Shown: one piece after another, positions 30,030 to 39,260 of the stretch | Layout of the letters: every line of letters begins with the position of its first letter | Numbering within the stretch: the first letter of the stretch is position 1 | Source: Pantoea phytobeneficialis | Lineage (GTDB): Bacteria > Pseudomonadota > Gammaproteobacteria > Enterobacterales > Enterobacteriaceae | Reading direction: 5' to 3' | Assembly (NCBI RefSeq): GCF_009728735.1 | Contig: NZ_CP024636.1 | Coordinates: 3,014,155-3,078,154 of the forward strand | DNA length: 64,000 bases | Translations under genes and position numbers: made by a program | Notes under the pieces: model-generated | What the model saw: the letters and a program-made list of their open reading frames with translations, nothing else | Databases searched by the model: none | Told to the model about the DNA's origin: nothing

Positions 30030-31715
30030 TTATTCCAGTAGGTAGGTCGGGCGAGGCGGGAAACGTAAGGTGACACGCGTGCCGCGTTCCTGCGGGGTAA
30101 TCAGCAGCGTGCCGGCAAGGCGCGCTGCCCGTTCTGCCATAATTGTCAGGCCATAATGGCCCGGCGGTTCTTCCGTGCTGCGGATACCAATACCGTCATC
30201 TTCGATGGTTAACAGATGATCCTCCTCAGCGATACGCTGATAGCAAATGCGAATCTGCTGCGCACCGGCATGGCGAATGGCGTTGAGTAAGGCCTCGCGC
30301 GCAATCTGTAAAACATGCACCTGCTGTTGTGCATCGAGGCTTTGTAGCCCAGGTTGATAGTCAAATTGGATCGCCGCCTGGGATTGTTCCTGCAAGGGTA
30401 CGATCATTGCCTGCAATGCTGCTACCAAATCTGCCTGCTCAATGGTCAGGCGGAAGGTGGTCAGCAATTCGCGTAATTGTTGATAAGCGTCTGCCAGCGC
30501 CCGGTCAAACTCGCTGATAATACTTTGCGCTGCCAACTGGCTGCCATCGACCGTGCGTCTCAGCAGCGTAAGCTGAATCCGTAAAAAGGAGAGTGACTGC
30601 GCCAGCGAATCGTGAAGTTCGCGGGCAATGGTCGCGCGCTCCTCAATTAACAGCATTTGCTGATACTGCTTCTGCGTCTGCCACACCCACAGGGCACGAG
30701 CCAGCATATTCGCCAGGCTCTGCATCAATTCTCCGGGCGACGCGCGTTGCGGCGATTGCCAACGCAATTCGCCGAAGGGCTGCTCATCCTGACGCAATGT
30801 GATGCGCTGCCAGCGGCAGTTGGCATCACTGCTTCCGGTCTGGAATGTCTGGTTGTCACTCTCCAGCACCACCACGTTAAAACCTTCGCGCTGCTGAAGT
30901 TGCTCGATAAAACCCTGAAATACATCGGGATTGAGGGCGCTGCTGGTAAGCATTTGCGAGCTTTCATAGAGCAGAGACAGCGTGCGGTTAGCCTGCGTCA
31001 GGCTCTCGGTTTTCTCCTGCACCGCATCTTCCAGCAGGCGATAATGTGATTGTAGTCTGGCCGCCATCGCCGTGAAGGCATGGGCCAGCACACCAAGTTC
31101 GTTAGGCTGTGCCACGGGCAGGGGAGGAAAGCTGAAGCGAGTTTGTTCGACAAACTGACTGGCGGTGACCAGCGCGTCGAGCGGCCCCACCACGTTGCTG
31201 CGAATAAAACGGATGGTCCAGAGTGCCAGCCCGACAATCGCCAGAAAACCAAACAGGCTGCTGGCAACCACCAGATGCATTTTTAGCTCGGCGTAATGCT
31301 GTACGGACAACACAAAACGATTGATTTCACTGACGTAGCTGGCGACCTGCTGTTGATAAATCAGGGTGTTCTGCGTTTGTAACCGTTGCTTCAGTTCCGG
31401 CCAGTTATCACGCAGGTAGTGGTAACGGTTGCGAACTTCGATCGGTACCCACGCGCGCTCCAGATTGCTCAATGCCGGAGCGTCCAGGGTTTGTTCATAT
31501 AAACCAATATGATGAGTTAGCTGTTGGGGATCGCGCGTGCTGTCCCAGGCCAGGCGATAAATTTGCATTCGCAGCGACCCGGCGACATTGACTGTCTCAG
31601 CATCACGTAAGCTACTGGAAAGTGTCATCAACGCCAGCCCGGAAGTGAGCAGCGAAAGCAGGACAATTGCGCTCAGCGCGCGAGCGATAGTGCGTATTAC
31701 GGGACGTTTAACCAT
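30030..31715 (-). CDS. narQ: nitrate/nitrite sensor histidine kinase NarQ
   Basis: NarQ detects periplasmic nitrate and nitrite and phosphorylates NarP. About 561 residues. The first membrane segment is at about 12-32, followed by a periplasmic helical domain with the P-box-like DAETVNVAGSLRMQIYRL that binds nitrate. A second membrane segment is near 150-170, then HAMP, a GAF-like region and a HisKA_3 kinase with H368 in IARELHDSLAQSLS and an N-box region EALLNAIRHA. ATG 31715 is used; the GTG at 31718 has better spacing from AGGG and could be the true start. It is divergent from the DUF1471 gene. Confidence 0.94.
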   Translation of the reverse strand: MVKRPVIRTIARALSAIVLLSLLTSGLALMTLSSSLRDAETVNVAGSLRMQIYRLAWDSTRDPQQLTHHIGLYEQTLDAPALSNLERAWVPIEVRNRYHYLRDNWPELKQRLQTQNTLIYQQQVASYVSEINRFVLSVQHYAELKMHLVVASSLFGFLAIVGLALWTIRFIRSNVVGPLDALVTASQFVEQTRFSFPPLPVAQPNELGVLAHAFTAMAARLQSHYRLLEDAVQEKTESLTQANRTLSLLYESSQMLTSSALNPDVFQGFIEQLQQREGFNVVVLESDNQTFQTGSSDANCRWQRITLRQDEQPFGELRWQSPQRASPGELMQSLANMLARALWVWQTQKQYQQMLLIEERATIARELHDSLAQSLSFLRIQLTLLRRTVDGSQLAAQSIISEFDRALADAYQQLRELLTTFRLTIEQADLVAALQAMIVPLQEQSQAAIQFDYQPGLQSLDAQQQVHVLQIAREALLNAIRHAGAQQIRICYQRIAEEDHLLTIEDDGIGIRSTEEPPGHYGLTIMAERAARLAGTLLITPQERGTRVTLRFPPRPTYLLE

Positions 31716-31961
31716 CACGATAAAAACCCTGTTGCGAGCGCGGAATTATAAAGCAGCGTTGTCATGTCGGCGACGTTATCTCGCTACATCAGGTTACTCT
31801 TCGCACATAAAGTAACCGCAATTTACATTTCCCAGGATAAATCTGAAACCCCTGTCGAAAAATTGAACAGTTTTACCGCTTGTGTCATCCCGCTTTTGCC
31901 TGGCTGACTAATACTTTTTGCGTAGGCCGTCGGTTTCCCCGCAAGATAACAGGAGCATCCC

Positions 31962-32234
31962 ATGAAGACTCGATATGCTGTTCTGGCTGGTGCACTGCTA
32001 GCCGCCGCAAGTTTTAGTTCGCTGGCCGCGACAGCGTTAAACGCGGAACAAGCTCAAAATATGCAAAGTATCGGTAGCGTCTCCGTCAGTGGCGTCAGTG
32101 GCTCACTGGATGATGCGACCCGTCAGTTGTCACAGAAAGCGCAAGAGATGGGTGCCAGCCATTACCGCGTCATCGGCGTGCAAAATCCAGGTGACTCCAG
32201 CATGTGGAGTGGTACCGCCGAGATTTATCGTTAA
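31962..32234 (+). CDS. small periplasmic DUF1471 (YhcN/BhsA-like) protein
   Basis: 90 residues: a cleavable signal peptide (about 1-23, ending SLAA) and a mature DUF1471 domain with IGSVSVSGVSGSLDDAT and the end ASHYRVIGVQN...GTAEIYR. Members of this family (BhsA, McbA, YhcN, YdgH) respond to stress and affect biofilm and envelope permeability. Which paralogue this is cannot be decided. AGGAG lies upstream of the ATG, and a strong terminator makes it monocistronic. Confidence 0.88.
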   Translation: MKTRYAVLAGALLAAASFSSLAATALNAEQAQNMQSIGSVSVSGVSGSLDDATRQLSQKAQEMGASHYRVIGVQNPGDSSMWSGTAEIYR

Positions 32235-32264
32235 TTTCCCCGATTTTTTCCTGCCGCAATCTTC

Positions 32265-32293
32265 ACCGGCCAGAGGCTCTGGCCGGTTTTTTT
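32265..32293 (+). terminator. terminator of the DUF1471 gene
   Basis: ACCGGCCAG and CTGGCCGGT pair perfectly around AGGCT, followed by seven T. Confidence 0.92.
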
Positions 32294-32456
32294 GTGCACT
32301 GTGAAGGATAATCTCAATTCATTCTGTGCAATCTGGCGGTATATTTTGCTTCGTTCTTGCAGAACGGGTAGGATTCATCGCCGTAATTTCCCGGATCGCT
32401 GCGCGACATCGTTCCGCCGCCTGCAACCGGGGTTTTACCCCATTTCGCACCGTGCT

Positions 32457-32472
32457 ACGCAAACGTTTGGTA
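32457..32472. promoter_or_regulatory. PurR-like box upstream of ansP
   Basis: ACGCAAACGTTTGGTA keeps the GCAAACGTTT core and most of the PurR consensus, failing at two positions of the right arm. It lies 37 bases upstream of the ansP ATG. Another LacI-family regulator could use such a site. Confidence 0.4.
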
Positions 32473-32508
32473 AGCCGGTGATTGATGGTCAGGATAAACA
32501 GGAAAGCT

Positions 32509-34011
32509 ATGAAACCTACTAAAAAAACCGCGGCCGAACAACGCGCTGCGAAACGACGCTGGCTGAATTCCCACGACACCGGTTACCACAAAGCTATGGG
32601 TAATCGTCAGGTTCAAATGATCGCCATCGGCGGTGCTATTGGTACGGGGCTATTTTTAGGCGCAGGCGCGCGCTTACAGATGGCAGGTCCGGCTCTGGCA
32701 CTGGTGTATCTGGTGTGCGGTATCTTCTCTTTCTTCATTCTGCGTGCGTTGGGCGAACTGGTTTTACATCGTCCTTCCAGCGGCAGCTTTGTTTCCTATG
32801 CGCGTGAATTTCTTGGTGAAAAAGCGTCATATGTGGCGGGCTGGATGTACTTTGTTAACTGGGCGATGACCGGTATCGTCGATATCACGGCCGTTGCGCT
32901 GTATATGCATTACTGGGGCGCGTTTGGTGATGTTCCCCAGTGGGTGTTTGCCCTTGGTGCGCTGGCGATTGTTGGCACCATGAACATGATCGGCGTGAAG
33001 TGGTTCGCCGAGATGGAGTTCTGGTTTGCGCTGATTAAGGTGCTGGCCATCGTGGTGTTTCTGGTGGTTGGTGTGGTGTTCCTCGGCAGCGGTAAGCCGC
33101 TGGACGGCAATGCCACCGGTTTCCACCTGATAACCGATAACGGCGGCCTGTTCCCACATGGTCTGCTGCCTGCGCTGGTGCTGGTGCAAGGGGTGGTGTT
33201 TGCCTTCGCCTCGATCGAGCTGGTAGGCACGGCGGCGGGGGAGTGTAAAGACCCGAAAACCATGCTGCCAAAAGCGATCAACAGCGTGATTTGGCGTATC
33301 GGCCTGTTCTACGTGGGTTCGGTGGTGCTGTTGGTGCTGCTGTTGCCGTGGAATGCTTATCAGGCCGGGCAGAGTCCGTTCGTGACCTTCTTCTCCAAAC
33401 TGGGCGTGCCTTATATCGGCAGCGTCATGAATATCGTGGTGCTGAGTGCGGCGTTGTCCAGCCTGAACTCCGGTCTGTACTCCACCGGTCGTATTCTGCG
33501 TTCGATGTCGATGGGCGGTTCTGCACCGAAGTTTATGTCGAAGATGAGCAACCAGCAGGTGCCGTTTGCCGGTATCCTGGTGACCATTGCTGTCTATGTG
33601 GTGGGCGTGGTGCTGAACTACTACGTACCCTCTCAGGTATTTGAGATCGTCCTGAACGTGGCATCGCTGGGTATCATCTCTTCGTGGGGCTTTATCGTGG
33701 TATGCCAGATGCGTCTGCGCAAAGCCATCAAAGAAGGCAAAGCGGAAGATGTCAGCTTTAAGCTGCCGTGGGCACCGGTCACCTCCTGGTTGACGCTGCT
33801 GTTCCTGGTCAGCGTGCTGGTGTTGATGGCGTTTGACTACCCGAATGGCACCTACACCATTGCCTCCATCCCGCTGATTGCGGTGGTGTTGGTGCTGGGC
33901 TGGTTTGGTGTGCGTAAGCGCGTACACGAAGAAGCGATGAAAGAGCATGATCATCATGTCGATGAGTCGGATGACGCACCGCGTATCCTGGCGGAAGATT
34001 CTTCACGCTAA
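32509..34011 (+). CDS. ansP: L-asparagine permease
   Basis: AnsP is an inner-membrane amino acid permease of the APC family that imports L-asparagine with protons. From ATG 32509 it has 500 residues; AGGA is 5 bases before the start. The first membrane segment contains the family motif IGGAIGTGLFLGAG, and about 12 segments follow. Identity to E. coli AnsP is high from KRRWLN onward, and the hydrophilic C-terminal tail (about 30 residues) differs. In E. coli ansP lies elsewhere; here it separates narQP from nap. Confidence 0.94.
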   Translation: MKPTKKTAAEQRAAKRRWLNSHDTGYHKAMGNRQVQMIAIGGAIGTGLFLGAGARLQMAGPALALVYLVCGIFSFFILRALGELVLHRPSSGSFVSYAREFLGEKASYVAGWMYFVNWAMTGIVDITAVALYMHYWGAFGDVPQWVFALGALAIVGTMNMIGVKWFAEMEFWFALIKVLAIVVFLVVGVVFLGSGKPLDGNATGFHLITDNGGLFPHGLLPALVLVQGVVFAFASIELVGTAAGECKDPKTMLPKAINSVIWRIGLFYVGSVVLLVLLLPWNAYQAGQSPFVTFFSKLGVPYIGSVMNIVVLSAALSSLNSGLYSTGRILRSMSMGGSAPKFMSKMSNQQVPFAGILVTIAVYVVGVVLNYYVPSQVFEIVLNVASLGIISSWGFIVVCQMRLRKAIKEGKAEDVSFKLPWAPVTSWLTLLFLVSVLVLMAFDYPNGTYTIASIPLIAVVLVLGWFGVRKRVHEEAMKEHDHHVDESDDAPRILAEDSSR

Positions 34012-34032
34012 ACGCGCATGATGTGTTATCAG

Positions 34033-34061
34033 AAGGCCGTCTCTCCGACGGCCTTTTTTGT
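34033..34061 (+). terminator. terminator of ansP
   Basis: AAGGCCGTC and GACGGCCTT form a 9-pair stem with loop TCTCC and a following T run. Confidence 0.92.
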
Positions 34062-34127
34062 TTTTGCCACCGTAATGCCGCGTTTTTGCTGGCACCTGGA
34101 CCCGTCTGATCACCATCTGCTCCCCCC

Positions 34128-34199
34128 TTGATCCCACTCCGGGAATTACTCCTTTCGGGTGATATAGCCCTCCATTGTGTCAGGTTATTTTAAGCCCTA
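34128..34199 (+). promoter_or_regulatory. nap promoter region with FNR-like and NarP-like sites
   Basis: TTGATCCCACTCCG (34128-34141) has a perfect left FNR half-site. TACTCCT (34147-34153) fits the NarL/NarP heptamer TACYYMT, with a poorer inverted partner. The two site centres, 34134.5 and 34154.5, are 20 bases apart, the same as -64.5 and -44.5 in E. coli nap. That geometry predicts a start at about 34199, and TATTTT at 34186-34191 is in place as the -10. Confidence 0.5.
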
Positions 34200-34227
34200 A
34201 TTTTCTAACCCGAATTAAGGTGTACCG

Positions 34228-34701
34228 ATGGGGCTGTCACGACGCCAATTCTTCACCGGGCAGCGTAAAGCTGTCATGGGGGCAATTGCATTGCCGTGGT
34301 GGCGCCATCAGACCGGGTGTGACGGTTGTGGCAACTGCGTAACCGCCTGCGAAACGCAGATTGTACAGCTTGCGCCCGGTGCGGTACCGCAGATCGATTT
34401 TCAACGAGGTGAATGTACCTTCTGTGCCGCCTGCGCCGATGCCTGCCCACAGGCGCTGTTTTATCCGCGCGAGCAGCAGCCGTGGCAGCAACGTATCCGC
34501 ATCAGCCGTGATTGCATCACCTTTCAGGGGGTGAATTGTCGCAGTTGTCAGGAAAGTTGTGAGCAGCAGGCCATCGTTTTTCGCCTTACTGCCAACGGTA
34601 TCGCACAACCCGAAACCACGCCGCAACATTGCACCGGTTGTGGTGCGTGCATCGCGCCTTGCCCGGTTTCAGCCACAGGATTACATCATGAACCCGAATA
34701 A
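34228..34701 (+). CDS. napF: ferredoxin-type protein NapF
   Basis: NapF is a cytoplasmic iron-sulfur protein that assists NapA before export. It has 157 residues. Four cysteine groups are visible: CDGCGNCVTAC, CTFCAACADAC, CRSCQESC and CTGCGACIAPC, consistent with several [4Fe-4S] clusters. The N-terminal LSRRQFF looks like a twin-arginine motif but no hydrophobic export signal follows. First gene of napFDABC; its end overlaps napD. Confidence 0.94.
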   Translation: MGLSRRQFFTGQRKAVMGAIALPWWRHQTGCDGCGNCVTACETQIVQLAPGAVPQIDFQRGECTFCAACADACPQALFYPREQQPWQQRIRISRDCITFQGVNCRSCQESCEQQAIVFRLTANGIAQPETTPQHCTGCGACIAPCPVSATGLHHEPE

Positions 34702-34972
34702 CAGTTGGCACGTCTGTGGCCTGGTGATTCAGGCGCGACCGGCGGCTTGTGCTGCGGTCACGCAGGAGCTGCTGACCTGGGCCGACAGCGACATCGCCGC
34801 TCAAGACGCCGCACGCGGCACCCTGGCAGTTACGTTGGGCGCGTCCGATAGCGCCACGCTGCTTAGCAACATTGAAGCCACGCGCAATATCCCAGGCGTG
34901 TTGGCGGTATCGCTGGTGTATCACCAGCAGGACGAATTTGAAGAACTTGCCAAGGAAACCTCATGCAACTGA
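34688..34972 (+). CDS. napD: NapA signal-peptide chaperone NapD
   Basis: NapD binds the twin-arginine signal of NapA and holds back export until the cofactor is inserted. From ATG 34688 it has 94 residues, with [12 protein letters not shown] at the start and the conserved [17 protein letters not shown] near the end. It overlaps napF by 14 bases and napA by 10. The longer frame from 34559 lies wholly inside napF and is not used. Confidence 0.93.
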   Translation: MNPNNSWHVCGLVIQARPAACAAVTQELLTWADSDIAAQDAARGTLAVTLGASDSATLLSNIEATRNIPGVLAVSLVYHQQDEFEELAKETSCN

Positions 34973-37449
34973 GTCGTCGTGATTTTATGAAAGCCAATGC
35001 GGCGGCGGCAGCTGCAACCGCTGCGGGATTAGTCATCCCTACCGTTACCAAAGCCGCCACGGCGTTGGCGGCACCGATTCGTTGGGAAAAAGCGCCCTGT
35101 CGCTTTTGCGGAACGGGCTGCGGCGTGCTGGTGGGCACTCAGGATGGTCGTGTGGTTGCTTCACAGGGCGATCCGCAGGCGGAGGTGAACCGTGGCCTGA
35201 ACTGCATTAAAGGCTATTTTCTGCCCAAAATTATGTACGGCAAGGACCGTCTGACCCAGCCGCTATTGCGGATGACCGAAGGGCGTTTCGACAAAAATGG
35301 CACATTCACGCCGATTAGCTGGGAACAGGCGTTCGACATCATGGAGGAGAAGTTTAAGGCTGCGCTTAAGGCCAACGGACCGGAATCCATTGGTATGTTC
35401 GGTTCTGGCCAGTGGACCTTGTGGGAAGGTTACGCGGCCTCCAAGCTGATGAAAGCCGGTTTCCGTAGCAATAACCTCGATCCCAATGCGCGTCACTGCA
35501 TGGCGTCGGCGGTGGTTGGGTTTATGCGTACCTTTGGCATGGATGAACCGATGGGCTGCTATGACGATATCGAGCAGGCTGATGCTTTTGTGTTGTGGGG
35601 ATCGAACATGGCTGAGATGCATCCGATTCTCTGGTCTCGTCTCACGGCGCGTCGTCTCAGCAATGAAAACGTCAAGGTTGCCGTGCTGTCGACCTATCGC
35701 CATCGCAGCTTTGAGCTGGCGGATAACGGCATGGTGTTCGTGCCTCAGACCGATCTGGTGATCCTCAACTTTATCGCCAACTACATCATTCAGAACGGCA
35801 AGGTGGATAAAACCTTCCTGGAAAACCACGTCACGCTGCGTCAGGGTACGACTGACATCGGTTATGGTTTGCGTCCGACCGACCCGCGTCAGGCGAAGGC
35901 GAAAAATCCGGACAGCGATGCCTCGACACCAATTAGTTTCGACGAGTACGCGAAGTTTGTCGCGGAGTATACGCTGGAAAAAGCCAGTGCCATGAGCGGT
36001 GTCGAGCAAGATCAACTGGTGAAACTGGCCGAGTTGTATGCCGATCCCAACATCAAGGTGGTGTCGTACTGGACGATGGGTTTCAACCAACATACGCGTG
36101 GCGTGTGGGCCAATAATCTGGTCTACAACCTGCACTTGCTGACCGGCAAAATTTCACGCCCTGGTACCGGCCCCTTCTCTCTGACCGGGCAACCCTCAGC
36201 CTGTGGTACGGCGCGTGAAGTGGGGACGTTTTCCCATCGTTTGCCTGCCGATATGGTGGTGACTAACGACAAGCACCGCGCGCTGGCAGAAAAACTGTGG
36301 AAGTTGCCGTCCGGCACCATCCCGGCCAAACCGGGCTACCACGCAGTGGCGCAGGACCGCGCGCTGAAAGACGGCAAAATCAATGCCTACTGGTCGATGT
36401 GCAACAACAATATGCAGGCCGGACCGAACCTGACGCAGGAACGTATGCCGGGTTGGCGCGATGAGCGCAACTTTGTGGTGGTGTCGGATCCCTATCCGAC
36501 CGTCAGCGCGCTCTCAGCCGACCTGATTCTGCCCACCGCCATGTGGGTGGAAAAAGAGGGTGCCTATGGCAATGCTGAACGCCGCACCCAGTTTTGGCAT
36601 CAGCAAGTCAAAGCGCCTGGGGACGCCAAATCCGATCTGTGGCAACTGGTGAACTTTTCGAAGCGATTCCGCGTGGCGGAAGTGTGGCCGGAGGCATTGA
36701 TCGCCCAACAGCCGGAGCTACGTGACAAAACCCTCTACGACGTGTTGTTTGCCAATGGCCAGGTTAACCAATTCCCGCTGAGTGAGGTCGCCGACGACCA
36801 ACTGAACGATGATGCCCGTGCTTTCGGCTTCTATCTGCAAAAAGGATTGTTCGAAGAGTACGCCAGTTTTGGTCGTGGTCACGGCCACGATTTGGCACCG
36901 TTTGACACTTATCATCAGGCGCGTGGTTTGCGCTGGCCGGTGGTTGACGGCAAAGAGACGCGCTGGCGTTATCGCGAAGGTCATGACAGCTACGTCAAAG
37001 CAGGCGAGGGCGTGCGCTTCTACGGCAAACCAGACGGCAAAGCGACCATTTTTGCCCTGCCGTACGAGCCGCCTGCTGAATCACCGGATGCGGAATACGA
37101 TCTGTGGTTCTGTACCGGCCGCGTGCTGGAACACTGGCATACCGGCACCATGACGCGCCGTGTGCCGGAGCTGCATCGCGCGGTGCCGCAGGCGTTGCTG
37201 TATATCCATCCGCTGGATGCCAAAGCGCGTGGTCTGCGTCGGGGCGAGAAAGTGCGCGTGGTTTCCCGCCGGGGTGAAGCGATGGCCACCGTCGAAACGC
37301 GTGGCCGTAATCAGCCACCGCAGGGGTTGGTGTTTTCACCGTTCTTCGATGCCGGGGTGCTGGTCAACAACGTCACGCTGGATGCCACCGACCCGCTTTC
37401 GAAACAGACCGATTATAAAAAATGCGCCGTTAAGCTGGTGAAAATTTAA
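34963..37449 (+). CDS. napA: periplasmic nitrate reductase catalytic subunit NapA
   Basis: NapA reduces nitrate to nitrite in the periplasm with a bis-MGD molybdenum cofactor and one [4Fe-4S] cluster. Of 828 residues, the first 36 or so form a twin-arginine signal with SRRDFMK. Cluster ligands are C46, C49, C53 and C81, and the molybdenum ligand is C179 in ARHCMASAV. The length and motifs match E. coli NapA. Electrons come from NapC through NapB, encoded downstream. Confidence 0.97.
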   Translation: MQLSRRDFMKANAAAAAATAAGLVIPTVTKAATALAAPIRWEKAPCRFCGTGCGVLVGTQDGRVVASQGDPQAEVNRGLNCIKGYFLPKIMYGKDRLTQPLLRMTEGRFDKNGTFTPISWEQAFDIMEEKFKAALKANGPESIGMFGSGQWTLWEGYAASKLMKAGFRSNNLDPNARHCMASAVVGFMRTFGMDEPMGCYDDIEQADAFVLWGSNMAEMHPILWSRLTARRLSNENVKVAVLSTYRHRSFELADNGMVFVPQTDLVILNFIANYIIQNGKVDKTFLENHVTLRQGTTDIGYGLRPTDPRQAKAKNPDSDASTPISFDEYAKFVAEYTLEKASAMSGVEQDQLVKLAELYADPNIKVVSYWTMGFNQHTRGVWANNLVYNLHLLTGKISRPGTGPFSLTGQPSACGTAREVGTFSHRLPADMVVTNDKHRALAEKLWKLPSGTIPAKPGYHAVAQDRALKDGKINAYWSMCNNNMQAGPNLTQERMPGWRDERNFVVVSDPYPTVSALSADLILPTAMWVEKEGAYGNAERRTQFWHQQVKAPGDAKSDLWQLVNFSKRFRVAEVWPEALIAQQPELRDKTLYDVLFANGQVNQFPLSEVADDQLNDDARAFGFYLQKGLFEEYASFGRGHGHDLAPFDTYHQARGLRWPVVDGKETRWRYREGHDSYVKAGEGVRFYGKPDGKATIFALPYEPPAESPDAEYDLWFCTGRVLEHWHTGTMTRRVPELHRAVPQALLYIHPLDAKARGLRRGEKVRVVSRRGEAMATVETRGRNQPPQGLVFSPFFDAGVLVNNVTLDATDPLSKQTDYKKCAVKLVKI

Positions 37450-37460
37450 GGCAGGATGCA

Positions 37461-37892
37461 ATGAAACCTCTTATCACACTTCTTACATTGGCTGCCCTGA
37501 CATTGGGCGGCGCGGTCTGGGCCGATAACGGCGTGGACTTGCAACAGTCACCGGAGGTGACGGCCACGCAGCAGGGCACGATCCATCAGCCCAAAGAGCA
37601 GAGCCGCAAGCCGCTGAACTATGTCAATCAACCACCGGTGATCCCGCATAGCGTTGATGGCTACCAGGTGACGAAAAACGTTAACCGCTGCCTGCAATGC
37701 CACGGTACGCAAAGTTACCTCACCACCGGTGCGCCCCGCGTTAGTCCAACGCACTTTACCGATCGTGATGGCCTGGTCAGCAGTACGGTTTCACCGCGCC
37801 GCTATTTTTGTCTGCAATGCCATGTGCCGCAGACCGATGCCAAACCGGTGGTGGAAAACACCTTCCGTCCGGCTGAGGGCTTTGGTCAATGA
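37461..37892 (+). CDS. napB: di-haem cytochrome subunit NapB
   Basis: NapB passes electrons to NapA. The 143 residues comprise a cleavable signal peptide (about 1-21, ending AVWA) and two CXXCH haem sites (CLQCHG and CLQCHV). It follows napA directly, where E. coli has napG and napH between them. Its stop overlaps the napC start (ATGA). Confidence 0.96.
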   Translation: MKPLITLLTLAALTLGGAVWADNGVDLQQSPEVTATQQGTIHQPKEQSRKPLNYVNQPPVIPHSVDGYQVTKNVNRCLQCHGTQSYLTTGAPRVSPTHFTDRDGLVSSTVSPRRYFCLQCHVPQTDAKPVVENTFRPAEGFGQ

Positions 37893-38473
37893 AGCAGATG
37901 ATTCTCCGCATCTGGCGCTGGTGGCGTCGTCCCAGCCGCCTGGCGCTTGGCACGTTGCTGCTGATTGGTTTCGCCGGAGGCATCATTTTCTGGGGCGGAT
38001 TTAATACCGGCCTGGAGATGACCAACCGCGAGCAATTCTGTATCGGTTGCCATGAAATGCGTAACAACGTCTATCAGGAATATATGCAGACGGTGCACTA
38101 CAACAACCGCAGCGGCGTGCGTGCGACCTGCCCGGATTGCCATGTGCCACACGAGTGGGGGCCAAAAATGTGGCGTAAGTTACAGGCCAGCAAAGAGGTG
38201 TATGCCAAGGTGTTCGGCATTGTCGACACGCCAGAAAAGTTTGAGGAAAAGCGGCTTGAACTGGCGCAAAACGAATGGCGCAGGATGAAGAACAACAATT
38301 CGCAAGCCTGCCGTAACTGCCATAACTTTGAATATATGGATTTTACCGCGCAGAAGACGGTCGCGGCGAAGATGCACACCAAAGCGGTGGAGGAAGGCAA
38401 AACCTGTATCGACTGCCATAAAGGGATTGCGCATCACCTGCCAGATATGAAAGAGGAAAAGAACGGATTTTGA
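37889..38473 (+). CDS. napC: tetra-haem quinol dehydrogenase NapC
   Basis: NapC is a membrane-anchored NapC/NirT cytochrome that oxidises quinol and reduces NapB. It has 194 residues with one N-terminal membrane helix (about 18-38) and four CXXCH sites (CIGCH at 51-55, then CPDCH, CRNCH and CIDCH). With napGH absent it is the only visible quinol route to NapAB. It is the last gene of the operon; no ccm genes follow, unlike E. coli. Confidence 0.96.
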   Translation: MKQMILRIWRWWRRPSRLALGTLLLIGFAGGIIFWGGFNTGLEMTNREQFCIGCHEMRNNVYQEYMQTVHYNNRSGVRATCPDCHVPHEWGPKMWRKLQASKEVYAKVFGIVDTPEKFEEKRLELAQNEWRRMKNNNSQACRNCHNFEYMDFTAQKTVAAKMHTKAVEEGKTCIDCHKGIAHHLPDMKEEKNGF

Positions 38474-38481
38474 TGTTTACA

Positions 38482-38536
38482 GCGCGGTAAACCGCGCCGC
38501 TACGACAAAGGTGCGTAGCGGCGCAATTTATTGCGC
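38482..38536. repeat. REP doublet 8 (degenerate, heads inward)
   Basis: An inverted unit ending CTAC at 38503 (its palindrome altered to GCGCGGTAAACCGCGC) and a direct unit from GTAG at 38515 with compensating changes (GGCGCAATTTATTGCGC). Both arms changed together, so pairing is kept. Confidence 0.85.
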
Positions 38537-38629
38537 TCTTTTGTTCTCTGTGACAAACAATTCAGATAGTTTTCCCCGCCATAACGTTTTACTCTTTCAG
38601 GCTCCCTCAAAATTTGCAGTGGAGTGGTC

Positions 38630-39208
38630 ATGCCGTTAAAGATCAATATCATCAAAGACAAGTTGCTGTCAGAAAACTGGTTTGTGCTGCGCAACTTTAC
38701 CTACGAACTTACCCGCAACAATGGTGAAGTGCTGCGTCACAAACGTGAAGTCTACGACCGTGGCAACGGCGCAACCATCCTGCTCTACAACCGTGAAAAA
38801 AATAGCGTGGTGCTGACGCGCCAATTCCGTATTGCCACCTACCTGAACGGTAATGAGAGTGGCGAACTGATTGAGGCCTGCGCGGGCCTGCTGGACGACG
38901 ATACGCCTGAAGACTGCATCCGTAAGGAAGCGATTGAGGAAACCGGTTATCAGGTGGGTAAAGTGGAAAAACTCTGGGAAGCCTATATGTCACCAGGGGG
39001 CGTTACCGAGATTCTGCACTTCTTCGCTGCTGAATACAGCGAAGCTCAACGCGCGAACAAAGGCGGCGGTGTTGAAGACGAAGAAATTACCGTGCTCGAA
39101 CTGGCGTTTCCTGAAGCGCTGGCGATGATGAAAAATGGTCGTATCCGTGACGGTAAAACGATTATGTTACTGCAACATGCGCAACTTGCAGGATGGCTGC
39201 ACGCCTGA
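38630..39208 (+). CDS. nudK: GDP-mannose pyrophosphatase NudK
   Basis: NudK is a Nudix hydrolase that splits GDP-mannose to GMP and mannose 1-phosphate. From ATG 38630, with GGAG 5 bases upstream, it has 192 residues. The Nudix box runs through [20 protein letters not shown] followed by GYQVG, with the REAIEE-type metal ligands as RKEAIEETG. It aligns with E. coli NudK along its length. Confidence 0.95.
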   Translation: MPLKINIIKDKLLSENWFVLRNFTYELTRNNGEVLRHKREVYDRGNGATILLYNREKNSVVLTRQFRIATYLNGNESGELIEACAGLLDDDTPEDCIRKEAIEETGYQVGKVEKLWEAYMSPGGVTEILHFFAAEYSEAQRANKGGGVEDEEITVLELAFPEALAMMKNGRIRDGKTIMLLQHAQLAGWLHA

Positions 39209-39229
39209 TGCTGACGCCAGGCATAAAGC

Positions 39230-39251
39230 GTAACGGCGCGATTTATCGCGC
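39230..39251. repeat. single REP unit 9
   Basis: GTAACGGCGCGATTTATCGC plus two bases; the unit forms its own hairpin (AACGGCGCGAT against ATCGCGCCGTT, 39232-39255). It stands alone, between convergent nudK and the orphan gene, ending near that gene's stop codon. Confidence 0.88.
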
Positions 39252-39260
39252 CGTTGGAGT

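Noticed and set aside
32827..33957. Long antisense frame over ansP (376 codons)
   Set aside because: His/Gln/Arg-rich composition typical of a shadow of a codon-biased membrane protein gene; no start context.
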